This document shows positions 16,762 through 25,156 of a stretch of DNA of 64,000 nt, in pieces. Below the pieces are notes generated by a model. That model was not told the origin of the DNA. It searched no databases and was given only the letters and a program-made list of their open reading frames with translations. Source of the stretch: Mangrovimonas xylaniphaga (lineage in GTDB: Bacteria > Bacteroidota > Bacteroidia > Flavobacteriales > Flavobacteriaceae); NCBI RefSeq assembly GCF_001280435.1, contig NZ_LBIP01000013.1, forward strand, positions 1,364,001 to 1,428,000, given 5' to 3'. The position numbers and the translations under genes were made by a program. Within the stretch, counting starts at the first letter, position 1; every line of letters starts with the position of its first letter.

Positions 16762-17940
16762 CTATATTTTTTTGGGTGCCTTCTTCTTTTTATGCCACCA
16801 AACCAAAAATCCGGTCACTGGTAAACTGGCACAAATTAAACTGATGAGGAATGCAAATACTTTTCCCGCCAAACCAAAAACAGAACCAATATGGATGTCG
16901 TAATTCATCATGGATAACTGATCTGCAAAAGACGCTTCAGAAAATTTACTTCCCTCCTGCTCTAGAGGTTCTAAACTGTACCTATCGTAAAAATATTCGT
17001 TATGGTCGTACCAAGAACCCGCTTTATGATATACCGTAATTTCTACAGGATCATCTTCATCTTCCAAAATTGGTGTCATGTACATCCCTTTTACCTGCTT
17101 GTCAATTTCAAGGGTTTTATACCAGGCCTTATCCAATGGGGACAAGCTATCATTCCAAACCAAGGATTTATTTTCTAAATTGGAATGTGGATGGTGATGC
17201 CCCATCTCTTTTATTTCACCTCCCGAAGCAACAAAATACACCGCTTGGTCAAACCATTGAAAGCTCCAGACCAATCCTGTAATTCCCAAAATCAACCCAA
17301 ACAACAATGCATAAAAGCCTAAAACATTATGTAAATCGTAATTAAGGCGCTTAAACTTTGCTGTCCATTTTATCTTAAAGCTTTTATCACGATTGCTTTT
17401 CTTCCAGTTTTTAGGCCACCACATTACCAGTCCAGTTATAAGCAGCAATAAAAACACCAAGGTAGACACCCCAACGATAGGGCGCCCAATTTCGTATGGT
17501 AACCAAAGTGCTCTATGACCATCTATAATAAAGTGAAAGAAGTCAAATTCGTCACTGCCCAGCGGTTGCTGTTTCTTTAAAAACTCACCGGTATAGGGAT
17601 TCATAAATACAACCGAAAATGCATGCTTGCCATCTACCTCTGACTCATACCCCACGGCCGCTGCACCATTTGCATCGGCATAAGTCAAGCCTGTTGGCTT
17701 ACCATTTGGCATATGCACCCTAGCGGTATCCAATAACTGACTTGGGGGCACATAGGGCTTATTCTGAATTTCAACAAAGCGCCAAGGTTCCAAGCTGTCT
17801 TTAATTTCCTGCTGAAAAGCATAAAAACATCCGGTAATACTCACAATAAACACCACAATACCGGAAATTAATCCCAGCCACAAATGAAGCCAGTTATTTA
17901 ACTGCCTTAATTTACTCGGGTTTTTACGCTTTTTACTCAT
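16762..17940 (-). CDS. PepSY-domain inner-membrane protein (siderophore reductase-like)
   Basis: A 392-residue protein with four membrane helices (about 16-40, 150-172, 200-225, 360-385) and two periplasmic PepSY regions. His in the helix-loop borders (NNWLHLWLGLISG, LNYDLHNVLGFYALLFG) fit haem or Fe handling. Such PepSY_TM proteins act as inner-membrane ferric-siderophore reductases. It forms one operon with a DUF4374 lipoprotein and a TonB receptor, the composition of the Bacteroides Xus xenosiderophore system, in which the PepSY protein is XusC. Equivalence is inferred from gene content. Confidence 0.88.
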   Translation of the reverse strand: MSKKRKNPSKLRQLNNWLHLWLGLISGIVVFIVSITGCFYAFQQEIKDSLEPWRFVEIQNKPYVPPSQLLDTARVHMPNGKPTGLTYADANGAAAVGYESEVDGKHAFSVVFMNPYTGEFLKKQQPLGSDEFDFFHFIIDGHRALWLPYEIGRPIVGVSTLVFLLLLITGLVMWWPKNWKKSNRDKSFKIKWTAKFKRLNYDLHNVLGFYALLFGLILGITGLVWSFQWFDQAVYFVASGGEIKEMGHHHPHSNLENKSLVWNDSLSPLDKAWYKTLEIDKQVKGMYMTPILEDEDDPVEITVYHKAGSWYDHNEYFYDRYSLEPLEQEGSKFSEASFADQLSMMNYDIHIGSVFGLAGKVFAFLISLICASLPVTGFLVWWHKKKKAPKKI

Positions 17941-18001
17941 TAGCCTCTAAAAAAGGAACCGGCTTTGCACAAATAGTACTAAAGCCGGTATATTTTATAA
18001 A

Positions 18002-19228
18002 TTAAAATTTGAAGAATCCTGCTACGAAGTTAGCTTGAATTTGAGCTCCTTTGGTAGACGTATAATTAGTTGTATCCATTCTGTACACGTGAATACTACT
18101 CTCTTCAGGAATACATAAATATACATAACCATTGTTATACAATGCTGCCAAACGACGACCGTCACCATTATGTACTGGTACACCGTCTATATAATTTACT
18201 GTGAAGTTATTTAAATCCACAACAGCCGAACGTAACGGACTATCGGACCAAGTCCCCTGCTCGCTTCTAGCTGCTGTATTTACTTCTACAAAAGCCTTTC
18301 CGTTTCCAATATATTTTAAATGGGAAATATTATGACCATCGGCAGCTGCTTCAACATCGAAGAAATACTCCTGATCGAATTCAGTTTCTCCTGCATTAAT
18401 TTTTAAAATTCCAGCAGGTTTGGTTGATTGACTAAATCCGTTTGCAGGATTGGAGTGAGAAATAGCATAAATATTTCCAGCTTCGTCCACTTCCAAACCA
18501 GACTTAATGTTAAATCCACCAATTGGTCCAACACGGTCATCTGTAATAACTTTAATGAACTCCAATTCTGGGTAAGAATATACCGCAACTTGTGCTTGAT
18601 CAGTATATTCTGTTGCCCAAGTTGTTGGATTGCTCATATAGTAGCTTAAAAATACATGGTTGCCCACGACGCGTAACCCTGAATATGCAGGAACAGCATC
18701 TGTTGCAGAGTGTAAATCGCTGGATGGCAATTCTACAGTCTCGGTAATACTTACGGTATTTGCATCAAACAAACGGAAGGTAACCACACCTCCAACTGTA
18801 GAAGGTAGAGACACAGAAATCAACGTCTCATCATCAGCCTTCACCAAATCCAAAATACTTTCATTTAAAGATACATTCCCTTCTGTTGAAAGGGTTTGAT
18901 CGGCATTTTGAGTGATGGCAGACACATCGGTGTTGTCCAATCCTCCAATACTATAAACAGTATTGTCTACTTTAGTAAAATCGTAATATCCTGGTTGCTC
19001 TATACCTTGGCCTGAAGCCGAAAGCGTTCCTTCCATAACATCTTCAAAAGGCACAGTATAATAGGTAAACCCGCCTTCACTTCCCTGTATGGCTAATGAT
19101 AAGGCGAATGGTTTTTCGGTTACCGAACTACCAGAATCGTTACTATCATCGTCCGAGCTACAAGACATCATAGACACTGCTGCCATAAGTCCTAAACTCC
19201 ATGCTGAAATTTTTCTTGATATTTTCAT
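18002..19228 (-). CDS. DUF4374 lipoprotein, probable surface siderophore-binding protein
   Basis: A 408-residue lipoprotein. Signal peptide with lipobox ending at Cys23 (SMMSC), followed by SSDDDSNDSG; acidic residues just after the Cys are the export signal that sends Bacteroidota lipoproteins to the cell surface. The mature part is beta-rich with repeated blades (for example NTVYSIGGLDN, GNIYAISHSN, NGYVYLCIPEES), fitting a beta-propeller. DUF4374 proteins pair with TonB receptors; XusB of Bacteroides is of this kind and binds ferric enterobactin-type siderophores. It lies between the receptor (30 bp) and the PepSY gene (61 bp). Confidence 0.87.
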   Translation of the reverse strand: MKISRKISAWSLGLMAAVSMMSCSSDDDSNDSGSSVTEKPFALSLAIQGSEGGFTYYTVPFEDVMEGTLSASGQGIEQPGYYDFTKVDNTVYSIGGLDNTDVSAITQNADQTLSTEGNVSLNESILDLVKADDETLISVSLPSTVGGVVTFRLFDANTVSITETVELPSSDLHSATDAVPAYSGLRVVGNHVFLSYYMSNPTTWATEYTDQAQVAVYSYPELEFIKVITDDRVGPIGGFNIKSGLEVDEAGNIYAISHSNPANGFSQSTKPAGILKINAGETEFDQEYFFDVEAAADGHNISHLKYIGNGKAFVEVNTAARSEQGTWSDSPLRSAVVDLNNFTVNYIDGVPVHNGDGRRLAALYNNGYVYLCIPEESSIHVYRMDTTNYTSTKGAQIQANFVAGFFKF

Positions 19229-19258
19229 AGTATAAAGTATTTAATTATTGTTCTGTAT

Positions 19259-21643
19259 TTATAAAGCGTATCTGAATTTTAAATAGAATGCCCTCCCCGG
19301 TTTTTGTAATTTATATTGGTCAAACAGCATCTGATCTGTTAGGTTTTTACATTCTAAAGTGAAATTGTATTTGCCATCTTTGAGGCTATAGCTAACGGCC
19401 AAGTCGTGTGAAGACTGCTCAGGAATAATTTTCTTGGAATCCTCCGATCCATATTCCGCCCAACTTAAAAAGTATTCGTTGATGTAGTTGAAAAAATAAT
19501 TGACACTTAAATGCGATTGCTTTATTACAACATCCTTAAAATCAACACCAGCATTTACATTACCAAACAAATAAGGCGTGTTAGGAATTCGGAAGCCTTT
19601 CTGGAAATTTGTTTGCTGGCCTGCATAATCGTTATAGACAAAATCTGCCTGATCTGTAATATCCTGATAGGTAATATTTCCTCCCAATCGCAACCAATCT
19701 TTAAATTTATAATTAAGCGTCCCGGCGTAACCAAGGGTTCTCACTTCAGCTAAATTTGCAAAACTGGTTTGCGGATTCGCTACCGTTACTCTCTGATAAA
19801 TTAAATCGGAGGCATTTCTATAAATAAAACTACCTTCCAACTGTACATTGTGGTTTTCTGCAGGCTCAAAATCCCATTTCGCATTAAAATTAAAATTGTC
19901 ACTTTGCTCAGGCCCCAACTCTGGATTAGCCGTTACAAACAGGTTGTCCCCAAATATTTCTTCTGGAGCAGGCATTCTGTAAGTGTGCTCATAAGACGCT
20001 TTTAACTGTAGGTTTTCCAACAAGAAATAAGTGGTCGCCAAACCATATCCAAAAGCATTTTTCGAATTTTTATAAGAATCTATTCTTACGTTAGGAGTAC
20101 CAAAATCATATTGTTTACTGGTTTCAACATTTAAAAAATACCCTTTTCCAAACAGCGTGGCATTCCATTTTTTGTTTGGACTAAAAGTGTAGGAAACCCC
20201 TAGGTTATTTTTGTAATAAGACTTTGGAAACTGATTTTCCGGTTTGTCAGGATTTAAAACATCATCTATTTCACGATGGAAATACTGAAGCGCATGGTTA
20301 AAAGCTAAAGTATGGGATTCGCTTATTTGATACCCGAGATTTAACTGGGTATTGAATTCGTTATCTGTTAAAGTCTCATCATTTCTATTTCCCTGCTCAC
20401 CTTCTGTGCTCCCAGTATTAATAGGAGTGCCCAACCAATTGTAACGCACACCCGTTAAGGTGTCTAAATTATGTGTTCGAGTAGCATTATAGGCCGCATA
20501 AAAGCTAGCATCCAAATGCTCTGTAAACAATCCCGACTTTCTATATTTTAAAGTAGAAATTACCGATTCGCTATTTTGCTCTATACCTCCGTATACGGTT
20601 TCCATGGTTGCGCCAGTTTGCACATCGTTCTCATCTTTGGCCGCTGTTATCCCAATTAACAATTGATCAGCATAGCTTTTATCTACCACTCCAACTTCTA
20701 CTTTAGCCATTCCCGATTTATAAGTATCGTGGAAACGTTCTACCCAACGCGTATCTTCTATATTCCCGTTGACATCAGTTATATCTGCTAAAACCTCATA
20801 ATCATTATCGGAATAATTAAAGTTGAAATTTCCACGTACCGTAAATCCAGTCTCGCTGTTGGTGTACGCTCCGTTTACTGCTGCGCGATGGGTGTTGAAA
20901 GAACCAAAAGAATAGGCGGCATCTAAGAAATTACTATTCTGTTTGGTGATAATATTTACAGCACCGCCCAAAGCATCCGTACCCAAATACACCGGAACAA
21001 CGCCATTATACACTTCTATCCTTTCAATGGAAGTTACAGGAATGGTATTTAAACCCAAGGACGAACCATAATTATCCATAGGAATCCCATCAATGAAAAA
21101 TTTTATTTGATTTCCAGAAAAACCGAACAACGAAAATTGAGAGTCCGACCCTAAACCACCTTCCTCGCGAATATTAACCCCTTCTACACGGCCCAAAATA
21201 CTCTGAACATCAGTTGAAAGGTTATAATAGGTTTCCGCTGAAATTGCTTTAACGCTATAAGGCTCTTGTTTTACTTTTTGAACTTTAGATAAGCCCTTAA
21301 CTGTAACCTCATCGATTTGTGTTACGTCTTCCGTTAACACAATCGCCTTTGTCAACGCTTCACCTGACTGTAGCTCGACAATTACGGTCTGTGTTGTAAA
21401 ACCAACATAACTAAACTGAACACTGTATATCCCCGTAGGGATATTGGTTAACTTATAGAATCCGTCAACATCCGTATAAGTGCCAATCCCGGCCTTCAAC
21501 ACAACCACACTCACACCTACAAGAGGCTCTCCATCATCAGCAGTCACCTGACCAGATAAGTTGGCTGTCTCGGAAATTTGAGCCCAACTATTTGTTGTTA
21601 ACAACACAAAAACAATCGACATGAGATACAGCAGATGTTTCAT
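19259..21643 (-). CDS. TonB-dependent outer-membrane receptor (siderophore type)
   Basis: A 794-residue receptor. Signal peptide (about 1-21, ending NSWAQ), carboxypeptidase-D-like beta-sandwich (about 27-110, GEPLVGVSVVVLKAGIGTYT), plug domain (about 120-235, with IRSEEG-like loops and GALGGAVNIITK), then a 22-strand barrel that ends in LKFRYAL. The plug and barrel resemble siderophore/haem receptors rather than SusC. It leads the operon with the DUF4374 and PepSY genes, so it is the probable XusA-like ferric siderophore importer. A Fur-like palindrome lies 20 bp upstream of the ATG. Confidence 0.92.
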   Translation of the reverse strand: MKHLLYLMSIVFVLLTTNSWAQISETANLSGQVTADDGEPLVGVSVVVLKAGIGTYTDVDGFYKLTNIPTGIYSVQFSYVGFTTQTVIVELQSGEALTKAIVLTEDVTQIDEVTVKGLSKVQKVKQEPYSVKAISAETYYNLSTDVQSILGRVEGVNIREEGGLGSDSQFSLFGFSGNQIKFFIDGIPMDNYGSSLGLNTIPVTSIERIEVYNGVVPVYLGTDALGGAVNIITKQNSNFLDAAYSFGSFNTHRAAVNGAYTNSETGFTVRGNFNFNYSDNDYEVLADITDVNGNIEDTRWVERFHDTYKSGMAKVEVGVVDKSYADQLLIGITAAKDENDVQTGATMETVYGGIEQNSESVISTLKYRKSGLFTEHLDASFYAAYNATRTHNLDTLTGVRYNWLGTPINTGSTEGEQGNRNDETLTDNEFNTQLNLGYQISESHTLAFNHALQYFHREIDDVLNPDKPENQFPKSYYKNNLGVSYTFSPNKKWNATLFGKGYFLNVETSKQYDFGTPNVRIDSYKNSKNAFGYGLATTYFLLENLQLKASYEHTYRMPAPEEIFGDNLFVTANPELGPEQSDNFNFNAKWDFEPAENHNVQLEGSFIYRNASDLIYQRVTVANPQTSFANLAEVRTLGYAGTLNYKFKDWLRLGGNITYQDITDQADFVYNDYAGQQTNFQKGFRIPNTPYLFGNVNAGVDFKDVVIKQSHLSVNYFFNYINEYFLSWAEYGSEDSKKIIPEQSSHDLAVSYSLKDGKYNFTLECKNLTDQMLFDQYKLQKPGRAFYLKFRYAL

Positions 21644-21662
21644 ATCAAAAATTCTTATTCTT

Positions 21663-21681
21663 ATTTAGATTAATTTTAAAT
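21663..21681. promoter_or_regulatory. Candidate Fur-type iron operator
   Basis: ATTTAGATTAATTTTAAAT is a 19-bp imperfect inverted repeat; 7 of 10 bases in each arm pair. It lies 20-38 bp upstream of the TonB receptor start, close to the predicted transcription start. The size and AT-rich symmetry fit a Fur-family site, and the operon's apparent role in iron uptake supports it. The exact Fur consensus of this organism is unknown to me. Confidence 0.35.
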
Positions 21682-21687
21682 GAGGTG

Positions 21688-21722
21688 CAAATTAACGCAA
21701 TTTTACACACTTAATTAACCAA
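21688..21722 (-). promoter_or_regulatory. Weak candidate promoter of the siderophore operon
   Basis: On the minus strand TTG (21722-21720), a 25-bp spacer and TAATTTG (21694-21688) approximate the Bacteroidota promoter; the -7 element lacks one base of TAnnTTTG. The 204-bp divergent gap to upp holds no other feature that I can support. Confidence 0.3.
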
Positions 21723-21847
21723 AATCTGTTAAAAAAACCTCAAAGAAAACCGCGTCCCCTCCAAAAAACTGGAAGTAGCAATTTTGGAACAAAACCCTTA
21801 TTTTTATACGACAGTATCGAATCAAGAAACACCTTAGAAAACACCCT

Positions 21848-22507
21848 ATGCAAATCCACGATTTTTCAAAAGAGAATTCCATTTTGAACAGCTTTATTGC
21901 CGAAATGAGGAATGTAGACATCCAAAAAGATCCTATGCGCTTTAGACGCAATATTGAACGTACTGGGGAAATTTTGGGTTATGAATTAAGCAAAATCCTG
22001 AACTATGAACCAAAAACTATTACGACCCCATTAGGTAATTCCAAAAACAACCTATTGAGTAACGACATTGTTCTATGTTCCGTCCTTCGCGCTGGAGTTC
22101 CTTTGCACAATGGCCTTCTAAACTATTTTGACAAGGCCGAAAATGCTTTTATTTCTGCCTATAGACATCATAAAGCAAATCCTGAAAGCTTTGAAATTAT
22201 TGTGGAATATTTGGCCTGCCCAGATTTGAACAACAAAACCCTGATTCTAGCCGACCCTATGTTGGCCACAGGACAATCTATGGTAGCCACTTATGAAGCC
22301 CTAAAACCTTTCGGCACTCCAAAAGAAGTGCACCTGGTAAGTGTTATTGGCGCCAAAGAAGGAGTCCATTACGTCACTGAGCACTTTTCTGAAAACACAC
22401 ATTTATGGATCGCAGCCGTTGATGATCAACTAAACAGTCATGGATATATAGTACCGGGATTAGGCGATGCCGGGGATTTGGCTTTTGGGCAGAAATTACA
22501 GAATTAA
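21848..22507 (+). CDS. upp: Uracil phosphoribosyltransferase
   Basis: Salvage enzyme: uracil + PRPP to UMP + PPi, in the cytosol. The 219-residue length is normal. The PRPP loop is LADPMLATGQSM at about 137-148, the flexible loop is CSVLRAGVPLHNG, and the C-terminal uracil-binding part is HGYIVPGLGDAGDLAFG. Transcribed alone on the plus strand; the 3' end overlaps the convergent DUF6427 gene by 12 bp, so no room exists for a separate terminator. Confidence 0.96.
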   Translation: MQIHDFSKENSILNSFIAEMRNVDIQKDPMRFRRNIERTGEILGYELSKILNYEPKTITTPLGNSKNNLLSNDIVLCSVLRAGVPLHNGLLNYFDKAENAFISAYRHHKANPESFEIIVEYLACPDLNNKTLILADPMLATGQSMVATYEALKPFGTPKEVHLVSVIGAKEGVHYVTEHFSENTHLWIAAVDDQLNSHGYIVPGLGDAGDLAFGQKLQN

Positions 22508-23422
22508 ACCTACTACTGGGGTCAATATTAAAATCCACAGAAAAATTTCCTTAAACCATTTTTCGGTTACTACATCCATATAATTGGAAAGGATAATGGA
22601 CAATGGCGCAAATAAGAAAATAAACTCAGCTCCTGTCTTCTTTGGAGCGATTACCAAAATTGTCAAAGCAATGATGGTAGCAATAAAAACCAATATATAC
22701 GCCGACTTGTAACTTTTGGCCTTTGTAGCAATATTTTTAAGGTAATACACAGACCCCCACACAAAACAGGACAGCATCATGGTAGCCGCCACAATAATGT
22801 GCTTTGAATTCAGACTTGAAAAATCAAAGCTTATGGACATATCCATATCTGCTATGTAAGAGAGCAAATCGGTGTTGAAAAGTACCAATACACTTGCCGT
22901 TATCATAGCTACAGTAATAACGGCGACCAAAGGTATGATCCAATCCCTTAGATCTGCTATGGAGTACAAAAACAAGGCAGCAAAAATCAAAATGTAAAAA
23001 AGAGAAGACCAGAAATACAACAGTGTGGCCAGACTAATCCAAAAAGCCCCATCAAATAGTTTCTTTTTCACATCCTTTTTGGAACGCAAACTTATAATCC
23101 GTCTCATAGCCAAGAGGATAAACAAATTCGCCAAAAGGATTTTTGAATTCAAAAACGTTTCGGGCAACATCATGAAGAACAGCGTAAAAAACAAGATTTT
23201 AAAACTGTTCTTTTTGGTCAGATCGTTTTTACCCGACAAAAAATCGAATATAAAAATGGAGAACAGGCACACCCCGAAAATTAGGACTTGCTTGAGCACA
23301 TCCCATACCCCAAAAGGCTCATGAACCATGAACAGTTTTGTCATCACAAAGGCAATACACAAGGCCGTACTTACCACCACAAAATGTATGGGTTTTGCTT
23401 TGCTAAAAAAACTGGATACCAT
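22496..23422 (-). CDS. DUF6427-like multi-helix membrane protein
   Basis: A 308-residue protein with nine to ten predicted membrane helices and basic cytoplasmic loops (RSKKDVKKKL, KNIATKAKSYKS). It matches the flavobacterial family DUF6427, usually encoded between upp and a DUF6341/purD pair, as here. No catalytic motif is visible. The start is taken at the ATG at 23422; a TTG lies one codon earlier. Function unknown. Confidence 0.75.
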   Translation of the reverse strand: MVSSFFSKAKPIHFVVVSTALCIAFVMTKLFMVHEPFGVWDVLKQVLIFGVCLFSIFIFDFLSGKNDLTKKNSFKILFFTLFFMMLPETFLNSKILLANLFILLAMRRIISLRSKKDVKKKLFDGAFWISLATLLYFWSSLFYILIFAALFLYSIADLRDWIIPLVAVITVAMITASVLVLFNTDLLSYIADMDMSISFDFSSLNSKHIIVAATMMLSCFVWGSVYYLKNIATKAKSYKSAYILVFIATIIALTILVIAPKKTGAEFIFLFAPLSIILSNYMDVVTEKWFKEIFLWILILTPVVGLIL

Positions 23423-23516
23423 CAATAATGTTCGTGTTTCCTTTTCGGTTAATGAGTATTAGATTGACCTTTTCAACATTCTTTTCTTATTTTTTAAAAT
23501 TAAAATGAAAAAAATG

Positions 23517-23524
23517 TAATTTTG
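23517..23524 (+). promoter_or_regulatory. -7 promoter element of the DUF6341 gene
   Basis: TAATTTTG matches TAnnTTTG, 55 bp upstream of the start at 23580. No TTG is found at the right distance; only a T-run occurs there. The rest of the 157-bp divergent gap is AT-rich with no other clear signal. Confidence 0.35.
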
Positions 23525-23579
23525 TCCCGTAAATATATTGATAATCTTTTAAGCTCTCTCGAGTTTTAAACTATACCAC

Positions 23580-23807
23580 ATGAAAGACTTTTTTTACGCA
23601 ATTCAGGATTTATTCGTTAACGTGCTTTTCAAGCCATTAGATGCTTTAAGAGCTCTAGAATTGGATAACTGGTTCGCAGCCAACACAATGTCCTGGATTT
23701 TTATCCTTATTGGTTTTGTTGCTTTTGGTTACTGGATGAAACAATTGAAATCCTTTAACGACAACAACGAAGAAGATAAGAGCATCAGCTCTCACTCCTT
23801 CCTATAA
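23580..23807 (+). CDS. Small membrane protein, DUF6341-like
   Basis: A 75-residue protein with an amphipathic N-terminus (MKDFFYAIQDLFVNVLFKPL), the segment ALRALELDNWFAANTMSW, one membrane helix (about 37-55, IFILIGFVAFGYWM) and an acidic tail (NDNNEEDKSIS). This fits the flavobacterial family DUF6341, which sits next to DUF6427 and purD. The 3' end overlaps the purD stop by 6 bp in convergent orientation. Function unknown. Confidence 0.8.
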   Translation: MKDFFYAIQDLFVNVLFKPLDALRALELDNWFAANTMSWIFILIGFVAFGYWMKQLKSFNDNNEEDKSISSHSFL

Positions 23808-25073
23808 GTCGAAACCAATATCTTTACGATAGTTCATCTTATCAAAATGTAGTTTATCTATATTTTGATAAGATTTTTTTAGTGCCTCACTGTACGTATT
23901 TCCATAGCTGGTAATAGCCATCACACGCCCTCCAGTAGTCACTACTTTTCCATCTTTATAGTCAGCTCCAGCATGAAACGGAATAGAATCTTCTACTTGG
24001 TCTAAACCAGTAATTTCCTTTCCTTTTTCATATCCTTCTGGATATCCACCAGACACCAACATTACGGTTGTCGCTGCACGTTCATCAATCTCGATGGTAA
24101 TTTCATTCAAGGTTTGGTTGGCAATGGCATTGAAAATTTCAACCATATCATTTTTTAGCCTTGGCAACACCACTTCGGTTTCTGGGTCTCCCATACGCAC
24201 ATTGTATTCAATCACTTTTGGATCGTCCCCAACTTTTATCAAACCGATAAAGATAAATCCTTTATAAGGCAAGTTATCTTTTTGAAGACCTTCTACAGTA
24301 GGCTTAACAATTCGTTCTTCTATTTTGCTTAAGAATTCTTCGGTAGCAAACGGCACTGGCGACACGGCTCCCATACCTCCGGTATTAAGTCCGGTATCCC
24401 CTTCTCCAATACGCTTATAATCTTTTGCAGTTGGAAGAATTTTGTAATTCTTTCCATCGGTCAAAACGAAACAGCTCAATTCTATACCATCCAAAAATTC
24501 CTCAATCACCACCTTAGCACTGGCATTTCCAAATTTGGCATCTACCAACATACTCTTCAATTCGGCTTTGGCTTCATCAAGGTCGTTTAAAATCAACACA
24601 CCTTTTCCGGCTGCCAATCCATCAGCTTTCAATACATAAGGAGCTTGCAAGGATTCCAAGAATTTGAAACCTTCCTCAACAGTACTAGCATCGAAACTTT
24701 GGTAAGCTGCCGTTGGAATGTTGTGACGCATCATAAATTCTTTGGCAAATTCCTTACTGCCTTCCAATTCTGCTGCCGCTTTTTCAGGACCAATTACTGG
24801 CACATTTTTAAGTTCCTCATCATTCAAAAAGAAATCATGGACACCTTGTACCAATGGGTCTTCTGGACCAACAACTACCATTTCGATTCCTTTGGAAAGC
24901 ACCAATTCCTTAATGGCCGGAAAATCGGTGACACCAATGTTTATGTTTTCTGCAATATCGGCAGTTCCAGAGTTACCTGGCGCTACATAAAGTTTTGTAC
25001 ATAAAGGGCTTTGGGCTGTTTTCCAGGCAAAGGTATGTTCTCTCCCGCCTGAACCGAGAATTAAAATAGTCAT
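23802..25073 (-). CDS. purD: Phosphoribosylamine-glycine ligase (GARS)
   Basis: Second step of purine synthesis: ATP + 5-phosphoribosylamine + glycine to GAR. Starting at ATG 25073 (MTILILGSGGREHTFAWK, the family's exact N-terminus) the protein has 423 residues, the normal size. ATP-grasp signatures include KADGLAAGKGVLI, EEFLDGIELSCFVLTDG and the C-terminal EYNVRMGDPETEVVLPRL. A longer frame starts seven codons upstream but lacks support. No other purine genes are adjacent. A TATTTTTG -7-like element occurs at 25099-25092, without a matching -33 element. Confidence 0.97.
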   Translation of the reverse strand: MTILILGSGGREHTFAWKTAQSPLCTKLYVAPGNSGTADIAENINIGVTDFPAIKELVLSKGIEMVVVGPEDPLVQGVHDFFLNDEELKNVPVIGPEKAAAELEGSKEFAKEFMMRHNIPTAAYQSFDASTVEEGFKFLESLQAPYVLKADGLAAGKGVLILNDLDEAKAELKSMLVDAKFGNASAKVVIEEFLDGIELSCFVLTDGKNYKILPTAKDYKRIGEGDTGLNTGGMGAVSPVPFATEEFLSKIEERIVKPTVEGLQKDNLPYKGFIFIGLIKVGDDPKVIEYNVRMGDPETEVVLPRLKNDMVEIFNAIANQTLNEITIEIDERAATTVMLVSGGYPEGYEKGKEITGLDQVEDSIPFHAGADYKDGKVVTTGGRVMAITSYGNTYSEALKKSYQNIDKLHFDKMNYRKDIGFDL

Positions 25074-25156
25074 GATCTTTGTTGTTTGCCGCAAAAATAA
25101 TTGCTTTTGCGCTTAAAAAATAATTATTTTACAAAAACATCTAAGGCGCCTTTCGT

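Noticed and set aside
25074-25094. Seven-codon upstream extension of purD
   Set aside because: The family starts with MxILxxGSGGREH, which corresponds to the ATG at 25073, and the extension runs towards a -7-like element.
25092-25099. Full promoter for purD
   Set aside because: TATTTTTG is present but the nearest upstream TTG gives a 32-bp spacer, too long for the consensus.
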